Shown here one piece after another: positions 46,344 to 55,426 of a stretch of DNA of 64,000 bases. Source of the DNA: Chromatiaceae bacterium. GTDB taxonomy: Bacteria > Pseudomonadota > Gammaproteobacteria > Chromatiales > Chromatiaceae. Position 1 is the first letter of the stretch, and the number at the start of each line of letters is the position of its first letter. The stretch is from positions 135,001-199,000 of the forward strand of contig JACKML010000005.1 of the NCBI GenBank assembly GCA_024235415.1. The letters are read 5' to 3'. The notes under the pieces are model-generated. The model saw nothing but the letters and a program-made list of their open reading frames with translations. It ran no database searches and had not been told where the DNA came from. Made by a program: the position numbers and the translations under genes.

Positions 46344-47285
46344 TCAGTGTCCTGCCTTCGGGTTGTCGTAAGGCGTGGGTACGCCTTCTTCGACCCGGGC
46401 GAGGCTCGCGTAGGGGGCGCGCAGTTCACACGACACGAGCCGGTTCACCGGGTCGACCACGATCACGTAGGCCTCGCCGCAAAGTACGGCGAGGGCATCG
46501 AAAAGGGCAATCGGGCCCAGCGAGCGTTGCGACTCGGGCAACGGCAGGCTCATCAGGTATGGAATTGTCGGGTCGCTGGCCTGTGTCGACGCCAGAGCCC
46601 AGCCACTGCGGGCGAGCACGTGGTTGAGTGCGGCACCGACCGTGCGGATCTGGCCGGGGAAGATCAGCGAGATGATCGTCTGCAGCGGGTTCGCCTGGCC
46701 GGGCGTTGGTACCGCGGCGAGTTGGGAGTAGCGGCCGACGCGCAGGCGGTCTTTCTCGGACAGCGCAGGGTGTTCATCCGCCGGGTGCGGCAGCTCCGGT
46801 CCCACGACCTGTAATTGGCGGGCCGCGGGGCGGATCTCGACCCGCCGGTTGAGTCGCCGGGTCGCCTCTTTACGGTTGTCGCCCACGTAGTCGCTGCGCC
46901 CGGTCCATGCCGTCTCGATACGTGCGGCAGCGATTCCCTGGGTAACCAACGCCTTGCGCACCGCCTCCGACCGGCGCCGGGCGAGTTCATCGTTGTAAGC
47001 CTGGAAACCGATGCTGTCGGTAAAGCCGCGCACCACCAGGGGAACGTTGTCGGTGCTGAGCAAGTCGACTGCCTGGTCGAGTCGCTGCCGTTCGGAGGGC
47101 GACACGCTGTCGTCACCGAAACCAAAGTAGACGGTATGGATAGGTGAAGAATCGGCGTTGGTCTGATCATTCATGGAACTGTCTGCACCTGCCGGTAGGG
47201 CGCCGAGGGTGGAGAGCACGAGTCCGACCGCCGTCCAGCCGGCACAGAGTGAGCCGGAGTTGGGGCATGGGAAAATCAAGGCCAT
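46344..47285 (-). CDS. pilL: OmpA-like / PilL fusion protein heading the transfer operon
   Basis: A 313-residue exported protein. Start at 47285 (MALIFPCPNSGSL). The first half is an OmpA-type peptidoglycan-binding domain (HTVYFGFGDDSVSPSERQ; NDELARRRSEAVRKAL; RLNRRVEIRP). The second half is a PilL-like conjugation domain (VGRYSQLAAVPTPGQANP; GQIRTVGAALNHVLARSGW; AYVIVVDPVNRLVSCEL), related to TIGR03748. In many related ICEs PilL is not preceded by OmpA, so the fusion may tether the type IV-like part to the cell wall. It begins the minus-strand operon. Confidence 0.83.
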   Translation of the reverse strand: MALIFPCPNSGSLCAGWTAVGLVLSTLGALPAGADSSMNDQTNADSSPIHTVYFGFGDDSVSPSERQRLDQAVDLLSTDNVPLVVRGFTDSIGFQAYNDELARRRSEAVRKALVTQGIAAARIETAWTGRSDYVGDNRKEATRRLNRRVEIRPAARQLQVVGPELPHPADEHPALSEKDRLRVGRYSQLAAVPTPGQANPLQTIISLIFPGQIRTVGAALNHVLARSGWALASTQASDPTIPYLMSLPLPESQRSLGPIALFDALAVLCGEAYVIVVDPVNRLVSCELRAPYASLARVEEGVPTPYDNPKAGH

Positions 47286-47566
47286 GAAGCATCCTTTCGT
47301 TTCCGGCACGGGGCCGTGTCTGCGTCTGGATGCAGTGTGTTCGGTGAGGCAGGGGAGGAGAACGATCAATTCCGCCCGATGTTGGGCGGGGTTGTGAGTT
47401 GATCTCGGGGCTTGCTTGTGGTGTGCCGCGTTACCGGCGGTTTGCGGTGGTTGGCCTTGACGGCATAATCCAAGTGCGATGCGCCGTTCGATGCCGTTGA
47501 CTGCTGGTCGGCGGCCCCAGTGATTGGCGCCGAACTGATACCCACCAAAAATCGAGAACCCTGTCC

Positions 47567-48382
47567 ATGGTGAATCCCCGACTGGTTGCCAAAATCGAAG
47601 CCGAAGAGCCGACGTTGCGTCTTGCCGTTCTCATCGACGCGGACAACGCGCAGGCGGCCGTCATTGAGGGGCTTCTCGGCGAGATCGCCCGGTTCGGAGA
47701 GGCGACCGTGAAGAGGATCTACGGCGATTTCACCTCACCGAACAGCGCGCAGTGGAAAAAGGTGCTGAACCGGTACGCCATCAAGCCGGTTCAACAGTTC
47801 GCCTACACAACGGGAAAGAACGCCACCGACAGCACGTTGATCATCGACGCGATGGATCTGTTGTACACCAGAAGATTCGATGGTTTCTGTCTCGTCTCCA
47901 GCGACAGTGATTTCACAGGTCTCGCCTTGCGCATACGCGAGGAAGGCCTGAACGTGCTTGGATTCGGGGAGAAGAAGACCCCCGAGGCGTTTCGCAACGC
48001 CTGCCACAAGTTCGTGTTTACCGAGGTGCTGCGGCCGGTCAGCAATGTCGCCGAGTCGGAATCCGCTACAGAGGCCTCGGGCAAAGATGCCAAGGCCGCG
48101 GGAGCCGCAACCCAGGCAAAGAACGGCTCGCGCGCCGCTCAGCAGGACTTTCCAACTGCCTTTGTGCTCGAAGCCCTGGACAAGGCCAGTGATGACACTT
48201 GTTGGGCGCATCTAGGGACCTTCGGTAGCTACCTGACGAAAATCCAGCCGGACTTCGATTCGCGGCTCTACGGATTCAAAAAGCTCAGTGATCTGGTTAA
48301 GGGCAAGCGTGACATCTTCCAGTTCGAGGAGAGGACATCGCCCGGCTCGGAGACCAAAGTACTATACGTGCGGGCAAAGTAG
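47567..48382 (+). CDS. NYN-domain protein with OST-HTH/LOTUS-like end
   Basis: A 271-residue soluble protein. The N-terminal NYN (LabA/DUF88) domain shows the PIN-like acidic set: D24 and D26 in LIDADNAQA, D94 in LIIDAMDLL, and D113/D115 in SSDSDFTGL, suggesting a metal-dependent RNase. The C-terminal 65 residues (AFVLEALDKASDDTCWAHLG to LSDLVKGKRDIF) resemble an OST-HTH/LOTUS RNA-binding domain. Proteins with this layout are widespread and mostly uncharacterised. It is divergent from the conjugation operon (281 bases apart). The start ATG begins MVNPRLVAKI. Confidence 0.88.
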   Translation: MVNPRLVAKIEAEEPTLRLAVLIDADNAQAAVIEGLLGEIARFGEATVKRIYGDFTSPNSAQWKKVLNRYAIKPVQQFAYTTGKNATDSTLIIDAMDLLYTRRFDGFCLVSSDSDFTGLALRIREEGLNVLGFGEKKTPEAFRNACHKFVFTEVLRPVSNVAESESATEASGKDAKAAGAATQAKNGSRAAQQDFPTAFVLEALDKASDDTCWAHLGTFGSYLTKIQPDFDSRLYGFKKLSDLVKGKRDIFQFEERTSPGSETKVLYVRAK

Positions 48383-48810
48383 GGTCTCCGATGGAACGCG
48401 CCGATCATTGCTTCCCCAAGGCCGCGGTTCTCAGCTGAGTGCTGCCAGAGTAGGCGCTCCCCTCGGCAACGCGGCCGTCTGCTGTTCGGCCGAAGCGGCC
48501 GCTCAGGAGCCGAGCCGGAAATGACTGCAGCGGGTCGCTTACCGGTCAAGGCCGGGAAAGCTCGCGGAACGGCAGCTTTCTGATTTCGTAAGCATCAGGA
48601 ACCAACACCGGGCGCAAAATCGTGCTGTTGGTCGGTGGGCGTGCGCGATAGGGAGACAAAGGGGTCGCTTCTGTCGTCGCGACGGTTGAAGGAGGCAACC
48701 CAGTTTGCAATCGACGAGCGTTTTTATCCGACCTGCCGCGTGTTCGGCAGGCCGCCTCAGAGTTCGCTTCTTGTGGAACGTGCGTTGTAATAGGTAACAT
48801 ACGTTTCATT
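48383..48810. other. Non-coding region upstream of chrB
   Basis: No gene is supported. The final part (TAATAGGTAACATACGTTTC, ending just before the chrB ATG) is AT-richer than its surroundings and is the likely site of the chr promoter and operator, since ChrB is usually an activator or repressor of its own operon. No confident -35/-10 pair can be marked. Confidence 0.45.
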
Positions 48811-49767
48811 ATGCCTCCAGCGAACTGGCTCCTGTTTACGACCAGCCTGCCTGGCCGCTCGCAGAGCACGCCGCGCGTTCGTCTCTGGCGTGCGCTGAGG
48901 GAGCTCGGAGCAGTCAGCCTGCGCGATGGCGTGGTGGTGCTGCCGGCGACCGACCGCAATCGGGCCAGGTTGGAGGCCGTCGGCGGACAGATTGAACAGG
49001 CGGGCGGTGTCGTCTGGCTGCTGGAGCTGGCTGCCCAACGCCCTGGTGTCGAGGAGCAGTTGCGGGAGCCATTCGACCGCGCGGAAGCCTACGCCGAGCT
49101 CGAAAGGGGCGTGGCCAGCTTGCGTTCGGAACTGCCCCGGCTCGACGAGGCGTCGGCCAGGCAGAGGCTGCGCAAATTGCAACGCGATCTGCAATCCATA
49201 ACAGAGATCGATTTCTTTCCGGGTGGCGCGCAAGCGCAGGCAACGGTGGCCGTGGAAGAAATCACAGATCAGTTGAATCTGCGGTACTCGCCCCGGGAGC
49301 CGGCCGCCATGGCAGGCGAGATCGCACGGCTCGATCCTGCCGACTATCGCGGCAGGCTTTGGGCGACGCGGCGGCGCTTGTGGGTCGACCGGGTGGCGAG
49401 TGCCTGGTTGATTCGTCACTTCATCGACACCGACGTGCAGTTCCTCTGGCTGGAGCGCCCCGAGTCCTGCCCCGGCGAGGCACTGGGTTTCGATTTTGAC
49501 GGTGCGGCGTTCACGCACGTCGGTGAGCGGGTGACGTTCGAGGTGTTATTGACGAGTTTCGGGCTCGAGAGCAATCCCGGTCTGGCCGGATTGGGGCGGC
49601 TGGTGCATTTCCTGGATGTGGGTGGTGCGGCAGTTCCCGAGGCGGCCGGCTTCGAGGCGGTGCTGGCCGGGCTGCGGGATAGCACGCCTGATGACGATGC
49701 CCTGCTCGCAGCGATGACGCCGGTGCTCGATGGGCTGTACCGGCGGTATTCGACTGCAACGACGTGA
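48811..49767 (+). CDS. chrB: Chromate resistance regulator/enzyme ChrB
   Basis: A 318-residue protein of the ChrB family, which senses chromate and controls or supports ChrA. The N-terminal domain shows LLFTTSLPGRSQSTPRVRLW and the C-terminal ChrB domain (about 185-315) shows RRRLWVDRVASAWLIRHFI and GFDFDGAAFTHVGERVTFE. It precedes chrA by 39 bases, so the pair is an operon. Length is normal for full-length two-domain ChrB. Confidence 0.93.
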   Translation: MPPANWLLFTTSLPGRSQSTPRVRLWRALRELGAVSLRDGVVVLPATDRNRARLEAVGGQIEQAGGVVWLLELAAQRPGVEEQLREPFDRAEAYAELERGVASLRSELPRLDEASARQRLRKLQRDLQSITEIDFFPGGAQAQATVAVEEITDQLNLRYSPREPAAMAGEIARLDPADYRGRLWATRRRLWVDRVASAWLIRHFIDTDVQFLWLERPESCPGEALGFDFDGAAFTHVGERVTFEVLLTSFGLESNPGLAGLGRLVHFLDVGGAAVPEAAGFEAVLAGLRDSTPDDDALLAAMTPVLDGLYRRYSTATT

Positions 49768-49806
49768 AAGGTTTTCTTCTCAACAAGCTGCTACGGGCTT
49801 TGAAAG

Positions 49807-51177
49807 ATGTCGACGATGACTGATACGGCGGTGGAGCACGCAGCGCCCGCACCGGTTTCGCTATGGGAGGCGTTCCGCTACTGGCTGAAGCTCGGCTTCG
49901 TCAGCTTTGGTGGTCCGGCAGGGCAGATCTCGATGATGCACACCGAACTGGTCGAGCGTCGCCGCTGGATCAGCGAACACCGCTTCCTCCACGCCTTGAA
50001 CTACACCATGGTGCTGCCGGGTCCGGAGGCGCAGCAGCTCGCCACCTATATCGGCTGGCTGATGCACGGCACGCTGGGCGGCATCATGGCGGGGGTACTG
50101 TTCGTGCTGCCATCGTTGGCCATCCTGATCGCGCTGACCTGGATCTATCTTGCCTTTGGTGGTGTCCCCGCCGTGGCCGGGGTGTTGTACGGCATCAAGC
50201 CGGCGGTGACGGCGATCGTGGTGTTTGCCGCCTACCGCATCGGTTCCCGGGCGCTGCGCAACGGGGTCCTCTGGGGTATTGCGGCGGCCGCCTTCGTGGC
50301 AATATTCGCGCTCCACGTGCCTTTCCCCTACATCGTGCTGGCGGCCGGTGTTATCGGCTATCTCGGCGGTCGCGTCGCGCCCGACAGGTTCAAGACCGGT
50401 GGCGGCCACGGCGCCTTCGACAAGTCGTTCGGTCCAGCGCTGATCGACGACCATACGCCAGCGCCGAGCTGGGCGCGCTTTACCTGGCGTTCGGCCATTG
50501 GCCACGTCACAGTCGGCCTCGTCATCTGGGCGCTGCTGGAGGGATTCCTCTATCTAGGTTACGGCTGGCACGGCCCTTTGACGCAGATGGGTTGGTTCTT
50601 CACCAAGGCGGCGCTGGTGACCTTCGGTGGCGCCTATGCCGTGTTGCCTTACGTCTACCAGGGCGGGGTCGATCAATACGGCTGGCTAACTGGCACGCAG
50701 ATGATCGACGGCCTCGCACTGGGCGAGACGACACCCGGGCCACTGATCATGGTGGTCGCCTTCGTCGGCTTCGTCGGTGGCTGGACCAAGGAGATCTTCG
50801 GGCCGGAAGGCCTCGCGCTGGCCGGCATTGTCGGCGCGACCGTGGCGACGATCTTCACCTTCCTGCCGTCGTTCCTGTTCATTCTGGTCGGCGGGCCGGC
50901 AGTGGAGGCCACGCGTCACGATCTGAAGTTCACGGCGCCGCTTACAGGCATCACCGCCGCCGTCGTGGGCGTCATTATCAACCTGGCCGTGTTCTTCGCC
51001 TGGCACGTGCTGTGGCCCGAGGCTGCCGAGGCGGATCCGTTCACGGGCCGCTTCGAGTGGTTCTCGCTGCTCATCACCATCGGCGCCTTTGTCGCCCTGT
51101 GGCGGTACAAGGTGGGCGTCATCCCGGTGATCGCCGCATCGGCCGTGGCAGGGCTCGTCTACTCCTTGGCTTTCTGA
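49807..51177 (+). CDS. chrA: Chromate efflux transporter ChrA
   Basis: A 456-residue inner-membrane transporter of the two-domain CHR family that exports chromate. Both CHR halves are seen: LGFVSFGGPAGQISMMHTEL with LPGPEAQQLATYIGW (first half) and ALVTFGGAYAVLPYVYQGG with LGETTPGPLIMVVAFVGF (second half, about residue 270 on). About ten or more membrane segments are present. Start at the first ATG (49807); a second ATG lies three codons later. Carried by many heavy-metal ICEs and plasmids. Confidence 0.96.
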   Translation: MSTMTDTAVEHAAPAPVSLWEAFRYWLKLGFVSFGGPAGQISMMHTELVERRRWISEHRFLHALNYTMVLPGPEAQQLATYIGWLMHGTLGGIMAGVLFVLPSLAILIALTWIYLAFGGVPAVAGVLYGIKPAVTAIVVFAAYRIGSRALRNGVLWGIAAAAFVAIFALHVPFPYIVLAAGVIGYLGGRVAPDRFKTGGGHGAFDKSFGPALIDDHTPAPSWARFTWRSAIGHVTVGLVIWALLEGFLYLGYGWHGPLTQMGWFFTKAALVTFGGAYAVLPYVYQGGVDQYGWLTGTQMIDGLALGETTPGPLIMVVAFVGFVGGWTKEIFGPEGLALAGIVGATVATIFTFLPSFLFILVGGPAVEATRHDLKFTAPLTGITAAVVGVIINLAVFFAWHVLWPEAAEADPFTGRFEWFSLLITIGAFVALWRYKVGVIPVIAASAVAGLVYSLAF

Positions 51178-51274
51178 GGCATAAACCATCCTGGCGTATG
51201 TCCAGTCGGGGCGAGCCCCACGACCGGCGTCACGCAGCGGAAGAAGATCAGCGGGTTAATGTGTCCTGCATCGT

Positions 51275-52327
51275 TCAGTGATGGTGCCGGTGGTGCAGGT
51301 CAGGATAATGCGGATGCGCATGCACGACTGGTTCGTGGATATGCGCATGGGTGTGAGGCTCCGCTCCATCCCATGATGCGTCGTGTTCGTGCTGGTGGTG
51401 TTCATCGTGCCGGTGCGCATGGGTATGGACAAGTTGTTCGTGACGGTGAACATGGCTGTGGCGTTCGGTGATGTGCAGCCACACGCCGATCGCCATCATG
51501 ACTGCGGCGAACCAGAACGCTGAACCGGGTTTCTCGGCAAGGATGAGCATCGCCATGGCTGCGCCAAAGAAAGGGGCGACCGAGAAGTAGGCGCCGGTTC
51601 TTGCGGTGCCCAGATGTCGCAGGCTCCAGACAAACAGTGTCAGGCTGATGCCGTAGCCGAACAGCCCCAGAATCGGTGCGGCCAGCATTGCCGTGGTGAA
51701 CGACGGCTGCCAACCGGTCATCATTGCAAGCGACAGGTTGACGCCGCCAGCGACCAAACCCTTGATGCCGGCAATCTGCACCGGATCGCTGGCCGATACC
51801 CGCTGCGTGAGGTTGTTGTCGATAGCCCAACCGAAGCAGGCGGCCGCGATTGCCAGGGTGCCGAGCGGCAGTCCACCCGCAGGTTCCCCTTCCCACGACA
51901 ACAGCATGCCGCCGCCGGCGATGAGCACAAAGCCGATCGCGATGCGCCGGTCGAAGTTCTCGTGAAACACGAACCACGCGAGCAGGGCGGTGAAGACCCC
52001 TTCCAGATTGAGCAGCAGGGACGCCGCGGCCCCGGTGGTCCTTTCGAGTCCCAGCATCAGCAGCACGGGGGCAACGACACCGCCAGCGAGGATGGCGCCG
52101 GCCAACCAGGGCCAGTCTGCGCTCGCCAACGGCGCCTCATGCGCGCCCTGTCGCGAAAGCGTGTGACCGCGGGCATAGCGCCAGGTCAGAAGTCCGATGC
52201 CCGAACCGAGGTAGAGCAGTCCGGCCAGCGCCACGGGGGGCACTTCGGCCACAAGGACCTTGGCCAACGGCGTGCTGAGGCCAAAAAGACCTGCGGATGC
52301 AAGGGCAGCGAGGATCGAGTTACGCAT
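51275..52327 (-). CDS. EamA/DMT-family transporter with histidine-rich tail
   Basis: A 350-residue membrane protein with ten hydrophobic segments in two EamA repeats (SAGLFGLSTPLAKVLVAEV; LAAPILGLFGYGISLTLFV). After the last segment (about residue 285) a 60-residue cytoplasmic-looking tail contains over 20 His, many in HxH and HH pairs (HRHEQLVHTHAH; HPHYPDLHHRHHH). This strongly suggests metal binding. The start at 52327 is the first ATG after an untranslatable-looking extension. It converges with chrA, 97 bases apart, and may be an independent metal or metabolite exporter. Confidence 0.88.
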   Translation of the reverse strand: MRNSILAALASAGLFGLSTPLAKVLVAEVPPVALAGLLYLGSGIGLLTWRYARGHTLSRQGAHEAPLASADWPWLAGAILAGGVVAPVLLMLGLERTTGAAASLLLNLEGVFTALLAWFVFHENFDRRIAIGFVLIAGGGMLLSWEGEPAGGLPLGTLAIAAACFGWAIDNNLTQRVSASDPVQIAGIKGLVAGGVNLSLAMMTGWQPSFTTAMLAAPILGLFGYGISLTLFVWSLRHLGTARTGAYFSVAPFFGAAMAMLILAEKPGSAFWFAAVMMAIGVWLHITERHSHVHRHEQLVHTHAHRHDEHHQHEHDASWDGAEPHTHAHIHEPVVHAHPHYPDLHHRHHH

Positions 52328-52483
52328 TGTGCTGGGGGTGTTTGTCTTGCTGGCTGTAGCGGTGATTGTCCAGATTTTCCGTGGTGCACTACAGGAACTC
52401 AATCGACCTGGGAACGTCACACGAGGCCCTCAGTCAGCACAACGCATTCGTCGTTTCCGCCGCCACCCCATCAACGTTGCTGC

Positions 52484-53785
52484 CTACCCCCGGGCGACAC
52501 GCAACACGGCCCGAACCCCACCGCCGGGCCGATTCTCGAGATGCAGCGTGCCGCCTTGGGCAAGAACGATGGATCGCGCGACCGCAAGCCCCAGGCCAAC
52601 GCCGCCCGTATCGCGACTGCGCGACGTCTCAAGGCGAAAAAACGGACTGAACACCTGCTCGAGCTTGTCCGCCGGGATGCCCGGTCCGTCGTCGTCGATG
52701 TGCACCTCCGCCCCTGACGTGTCGGGCAGCAGATGCACACGCGCCGTCTGGCCATACTTGAGTGCGTTGTCGATCAGGTTGACAAAAGCCCGCTTCATCG
52801 CAACCGGTCGACAGAGGATGGTCAGCCTGTCGGGTCCCTCGTAGGACGCGTTGTGTCCCATGTCCGCATAATCGTCGACCGTGCTCTGTAGCAGCGCGGC
52901 AAGATCGGTGGCTCGGACCTGTTCGTCGGCGGCTTCGTCTCTTGCGAAGTTGAGCGTGGCGGACACGATCGCTTCCATATCGGACAGCGTGGCAAGTGTT
53001 TTTTCCCGCATGTCGGCGTTCTCGATGTATTCGGCACGCAGGCGCAAGGTCGTTATCGGTGTCCGCAGGTCATGGGAAACGGCAGCGAGCATCTGTGAAC
53101 GCTCGGTGATCAGCCTGTGCAGTCGTTGTTGCATCTGGTTGAACGCACGAATGGTGTCACGCACTTCACGCGGTCCGTTCTCAGGCAAGGGGTCCGACGA
53201 TTGCCCAAGGCCAAAGCGTTCTGCTGCACGCGCCAGGTCGGCCATTGGGCGGGCCATGCGCCGGGCGATGAACAGCCCGCTCAATACGAGCAGCGTAAGG
53301 AACACAGCCAGCAGCTGCAGCGTCCTGCTGGCGAAAGGCGGCGGACGGTCAAAACGCGTGCTGCGGAAATTCAGCCAGTCGTGCTGTCCCAGGCGAACCG
53401 ACACATCGAGGGCTCCGGCATCGCGCAAGTCCACGCGAACGGCGGATTCATCGTCCAGGCTCAGTCCTCGGAGCAGTTGCTGGGCAATCTTGCGCTCCAG
53501 CGGGCTTCGCTGTGGGGAGGCGACGCGCGGTTCAATGCTCAGTGTGACCTCGTCACCCGGCAGGCGCAGTTGCTTGAGAACGCGCTGCCGACTGTCGGGG
53601 TCGGTGACGTCGAGGATTCGGACCAGCGTCGTCAGTCGTTCGGTGACGTGAAAGCGGCCTCGCTCCTCGAACCGCTCACGGCGCTCGTCCTTGAGCATGA
53701 TCGCACTGCCGATCAGCATCAGTAGCGTGATCCCGAGCAGCAGCGAGATCGTGCGGGCGGCGAGCGTGTCAGGCCACAGGCGCAT
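52484..53785 (-). CDS. Sensor histidine kinase
   Basis: A 433-residue membrane kinase with two transmembrane segments (about 10-30 and 156-175) around a 125-residue periplasmic sensor region. Then follow a HAMP linker, the HisKA box AVSHDLRTPITTLRLR (His238), the N-box FVNLIDNALKYG and the G-boxes DDDGPGIP and GGVGLGLAVAR. Start at 53785 overlaps the regulator stop by 17 bases, so both form one operon. The signal is unknown; the periplasmic region is short and acidic. Confidence 0.95.
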   Translation of the reverse strand: MRLWPDTLAARTISLLLGITLLMLIGSAIMLKDERRERFEERGRFHVTERLTTLVRILDVTDPDSRQRVLKQLRLPGDEVTLSIEPRVASPQRSPLERKIAQQLLRGLSLDDESAVRVDLRDAGALDVSVRLGQHDWLNFRSTRFDRPPPFASRTLQLLAVFLTLLVLSGLFIARRMARPMADLARAAERFGLGQSSDPLPENGPREVRDTIRAFNQMQQRLHRLITERSQMLAAVSHDLRTPITTLRLRAEYIENADMREKTLATLSDMEAIVSATLNFARDEAADEQVRATDLAALLQSTVDDYADMGHNASYEGPDRLTILCRPVAMKRAFVNLIDNALKYGQTARVHLLPDTSGAEVHIDDDGPGIPADKLEQVFSPFFRLETSRSRDTGGVGLGLAVARSIVLAQGGTLHLENRPGGGVRAVLRVARG

Positions 53786-54503
53786 CGGCGTGTTCGACGG
53801 CAGGGGCGAACAGGTAGCCCCCGCCGCGCACTGTCTTGATGATCTGCGGGTTGCGGGGGTCGTCGCCGAGTTTGCGACGCAGCCGGCTGACCAGCGTGTC
53901 GATCGCACGGTCGAAGGCCCGCGTGTCTCGTCCGCGTGCCAGATCGAGCAACTGGTCCCGGCTCAGCACGCGCCCCTGGCGCGTCACGAACGCCGTCAAC
54001 AGCGAAAATTCCGCCGTGCTGAGTGGCACCAGGGTGTTGTCGGGATCGATCAGCTCCCGGGCGCCTGGCAGCAATGTCCAGCCGAGGAAGCTGAGCCGTT
54101 CCGGCGCCTCGCGCACGGCACGGTTGTGGGCGCCATCCGTGCGCCGCAACACTGACTTGATTCGCGCCAGGAGTTCGCGTGGATTGAACGGCTTGGCGAG
54201 ATAGTCGTCGGCGCCCATTTCGAGCCCGACAATGCGATCAGTCTCCTCGCCCATCGCCGTCAGCATGATCACCGGAATCTCGGAGGTTGCCCGTATCTTG
54301 CGGCACAGCGTCAGGCCGTCGTCGCCCGGCATCATCAGGTCGAGTACCACGAGGTCAACGGCGGCGCCTGCCAGCAACTTGTTCATCTCGACACCATTCG
54401 CCGCAACGCTGACGCGTAACCCGTGCTCGACCAGGAACCGCTGCACGAGTTCGCGGATCTCGCGGTGATCGTCGACAACGAGAATGTGCGGCTGCGTATC
54501 CAT
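53769..54503 (-). CDS. OmpR-family response regulator
   Basis: A 244-residue two-component regulator. The receiver domain has the acidic pocket (D11, D12), the phospho-acceptor D55 in LVVLDLMMPGDDG and the conserved Lys in LAKPFNPREL. The C-terminal winged helix reads LVPLSTAEFSLLTAFVTRQG to IKTVRGGGYLFAPA, the OmpR/PhoB type. It is transcribed before the kinase and diverges from a secreted protein gene at 54686, which it may control. Confidence 0.95.
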   Translation of the reverse strand: MDTQPHILVVDDHREIRELVQRFLVEHGLRVSVAANGVEMNKLLAGAAVDLVVLDLMMPGDDGLTLCRKIRATSEIPVIMLTAMGEETDRIVGLEMGADDYLAKPFNPRELLARIKSVLRRTDGAHNRAVREAPERLSFLGWTLLPGARELIDPDNTLVPLSTAEFSLLTAFVTRQGRVLSRDQLLDLARGRDTRAFDRAIDTLVSRLRRKLGDDPRNPQIIKTVRGGGYLFAPAVEHADAPVA

Positions 54504-54555
54504 GCGTTGCAGTCTAAGGCGTCACGGCGGCAGCCGGAAAGCGGCTTTGTGAGCG

Positions 54556-54584
54556 ATTGTGTCAGGCAGGGTGCCTGACACAAT
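54556..54584. repeat. Perfect 13-bp inverted repeat between divergent genes
   Basis: ATTGTGTCAGGCA (54556-54568) and TGCCTGACACAAT (54572-54584) pair perfectly around GGG. It lies between the response-regulator start (54503) and the secreted protein gene. It could be a REP-like unit, since similar GTGTCAGGC palindromes occur as repeats in gammaproteobacteria, or an operator for the regulator. Confidence 0.65.
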
Positions 54585-54685
54585 TTGTCACGAAACACCG
54601 GAAATCCGGCAATAAGCAGACACATGCGGGTGCTGCAATGGGAACCGTCGAACAGACAATTCAATTTGAACACGAGGATCTCAAG

Positions 54686-55075
54686 ATGAAGAAAGCGACC
54701 AAGATTGCCGCAGTCTCGATGGTTGTGGTGGCCGCCGGCCTTGTTGCGATGGGCGCGAGCGCCGGCTGGGGCGAGAAGCATGGCTTTTGCGATCGTGCCG
54801 GTGCCCACGGGCCACGTTACGAGATGGGCCAACACGCGGGACCCGGCGGCCGTTTTTCCGACCGCGATCTCAACCTGACCGTGGAACAGGCCAGGACGCT
54901 GATGCAGGCACGTCTCATCATGCGCGGCAATGATCGGCTGAAGGTCGGCCAAGTGACGGAAAAAGACGACAAGACCTTGCTGGTGGATATCGTGACCGTG
55001 GACGACTCGCTGGTACGGCAGGTAGAGATCAGCCGGGACAGTGGGTTCCCGCGTGGCCCCATGGGTGGTCGGTGA
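54686..55075 (+). CDS. Small secreted protein next to the two-component system
   Basis: A 129-residue protein. The start at 54686 (MKKATKIAAVSMVVVAAGL) gives a signal peptide ending near AMGASA. The mature part is Gly- and His-rich at first (EKHGFCDRAGAHGPRYEM) and then carries a compact hydrophilic domain. Only one Cys is present. I do not recognise the family. Its position divergent from the regulator operon suggests it is a target. A GAGG sequence lies 11 bases upstream. Confidence 0.75.
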   Translation: MKKATKIAAVSMVVVAAGLVAMGASAGWGEKHGFCDRAGAHGPRYEMGQHAGPGGRFSDRDLNLTVEQARTLMQARLIMRGNDRLKVGQVTEKDDKTLLVDIVTVDDSLVRQVEISRDSGFPRGPMGGR

Positions 55076-55105
55076 TAATCCGGTAGCGTTCTGCAAGCAC
55101 GCGAT

Positions 55106-55131
55106 CGGCGACCCGCTTTTTCGGGTCGCCG
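55106..55131. terminator. Strong hairpin after the secreted protein gene
   Basis: CGGCGACCCG (55106-55115) pairs perfectly with CGGGTCGCCG (55122-55131) around CTTTTT. The T-run is in the loop rather than after the stem, so Rho-independent termination is uncertain, but its position 31 bases after the stop suggests an end-of-transcript role. Confidence 0.45.
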
Positions 55132-55426
55132 ACGCTCACAACGTCGAAGCGGTTGAGCAGGGTCCCGCACGATCGGCCAGGCGCGCCGCGAGCAGTCGTC
55201 CGTCCGGCGGTTTATTTACCGAGGCGTGCGGCAGCTGGGCAGAACCTCGGTGATCGCTGGCAGCGGGAACGGGGTCATCAAAGCCAAGCCCACGAGACAG
55301 GGGTGAGAGAAGCGCTCACTATTCGCGGTGTCGCAGGTCGTCTTGGCTGGGCCACGCGTCGTCGGTGTTTGACGGCGATACAAACGTAAGCACTTTTGAA
55401 ATCGTTGATCAGGAAAACAAAGAATC

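Noticed and set aside
55076..55426. Small genes between the secreted protein and the cytochrome
   Set aside because: Short frames on both strands lack start sites and protein-like composition.
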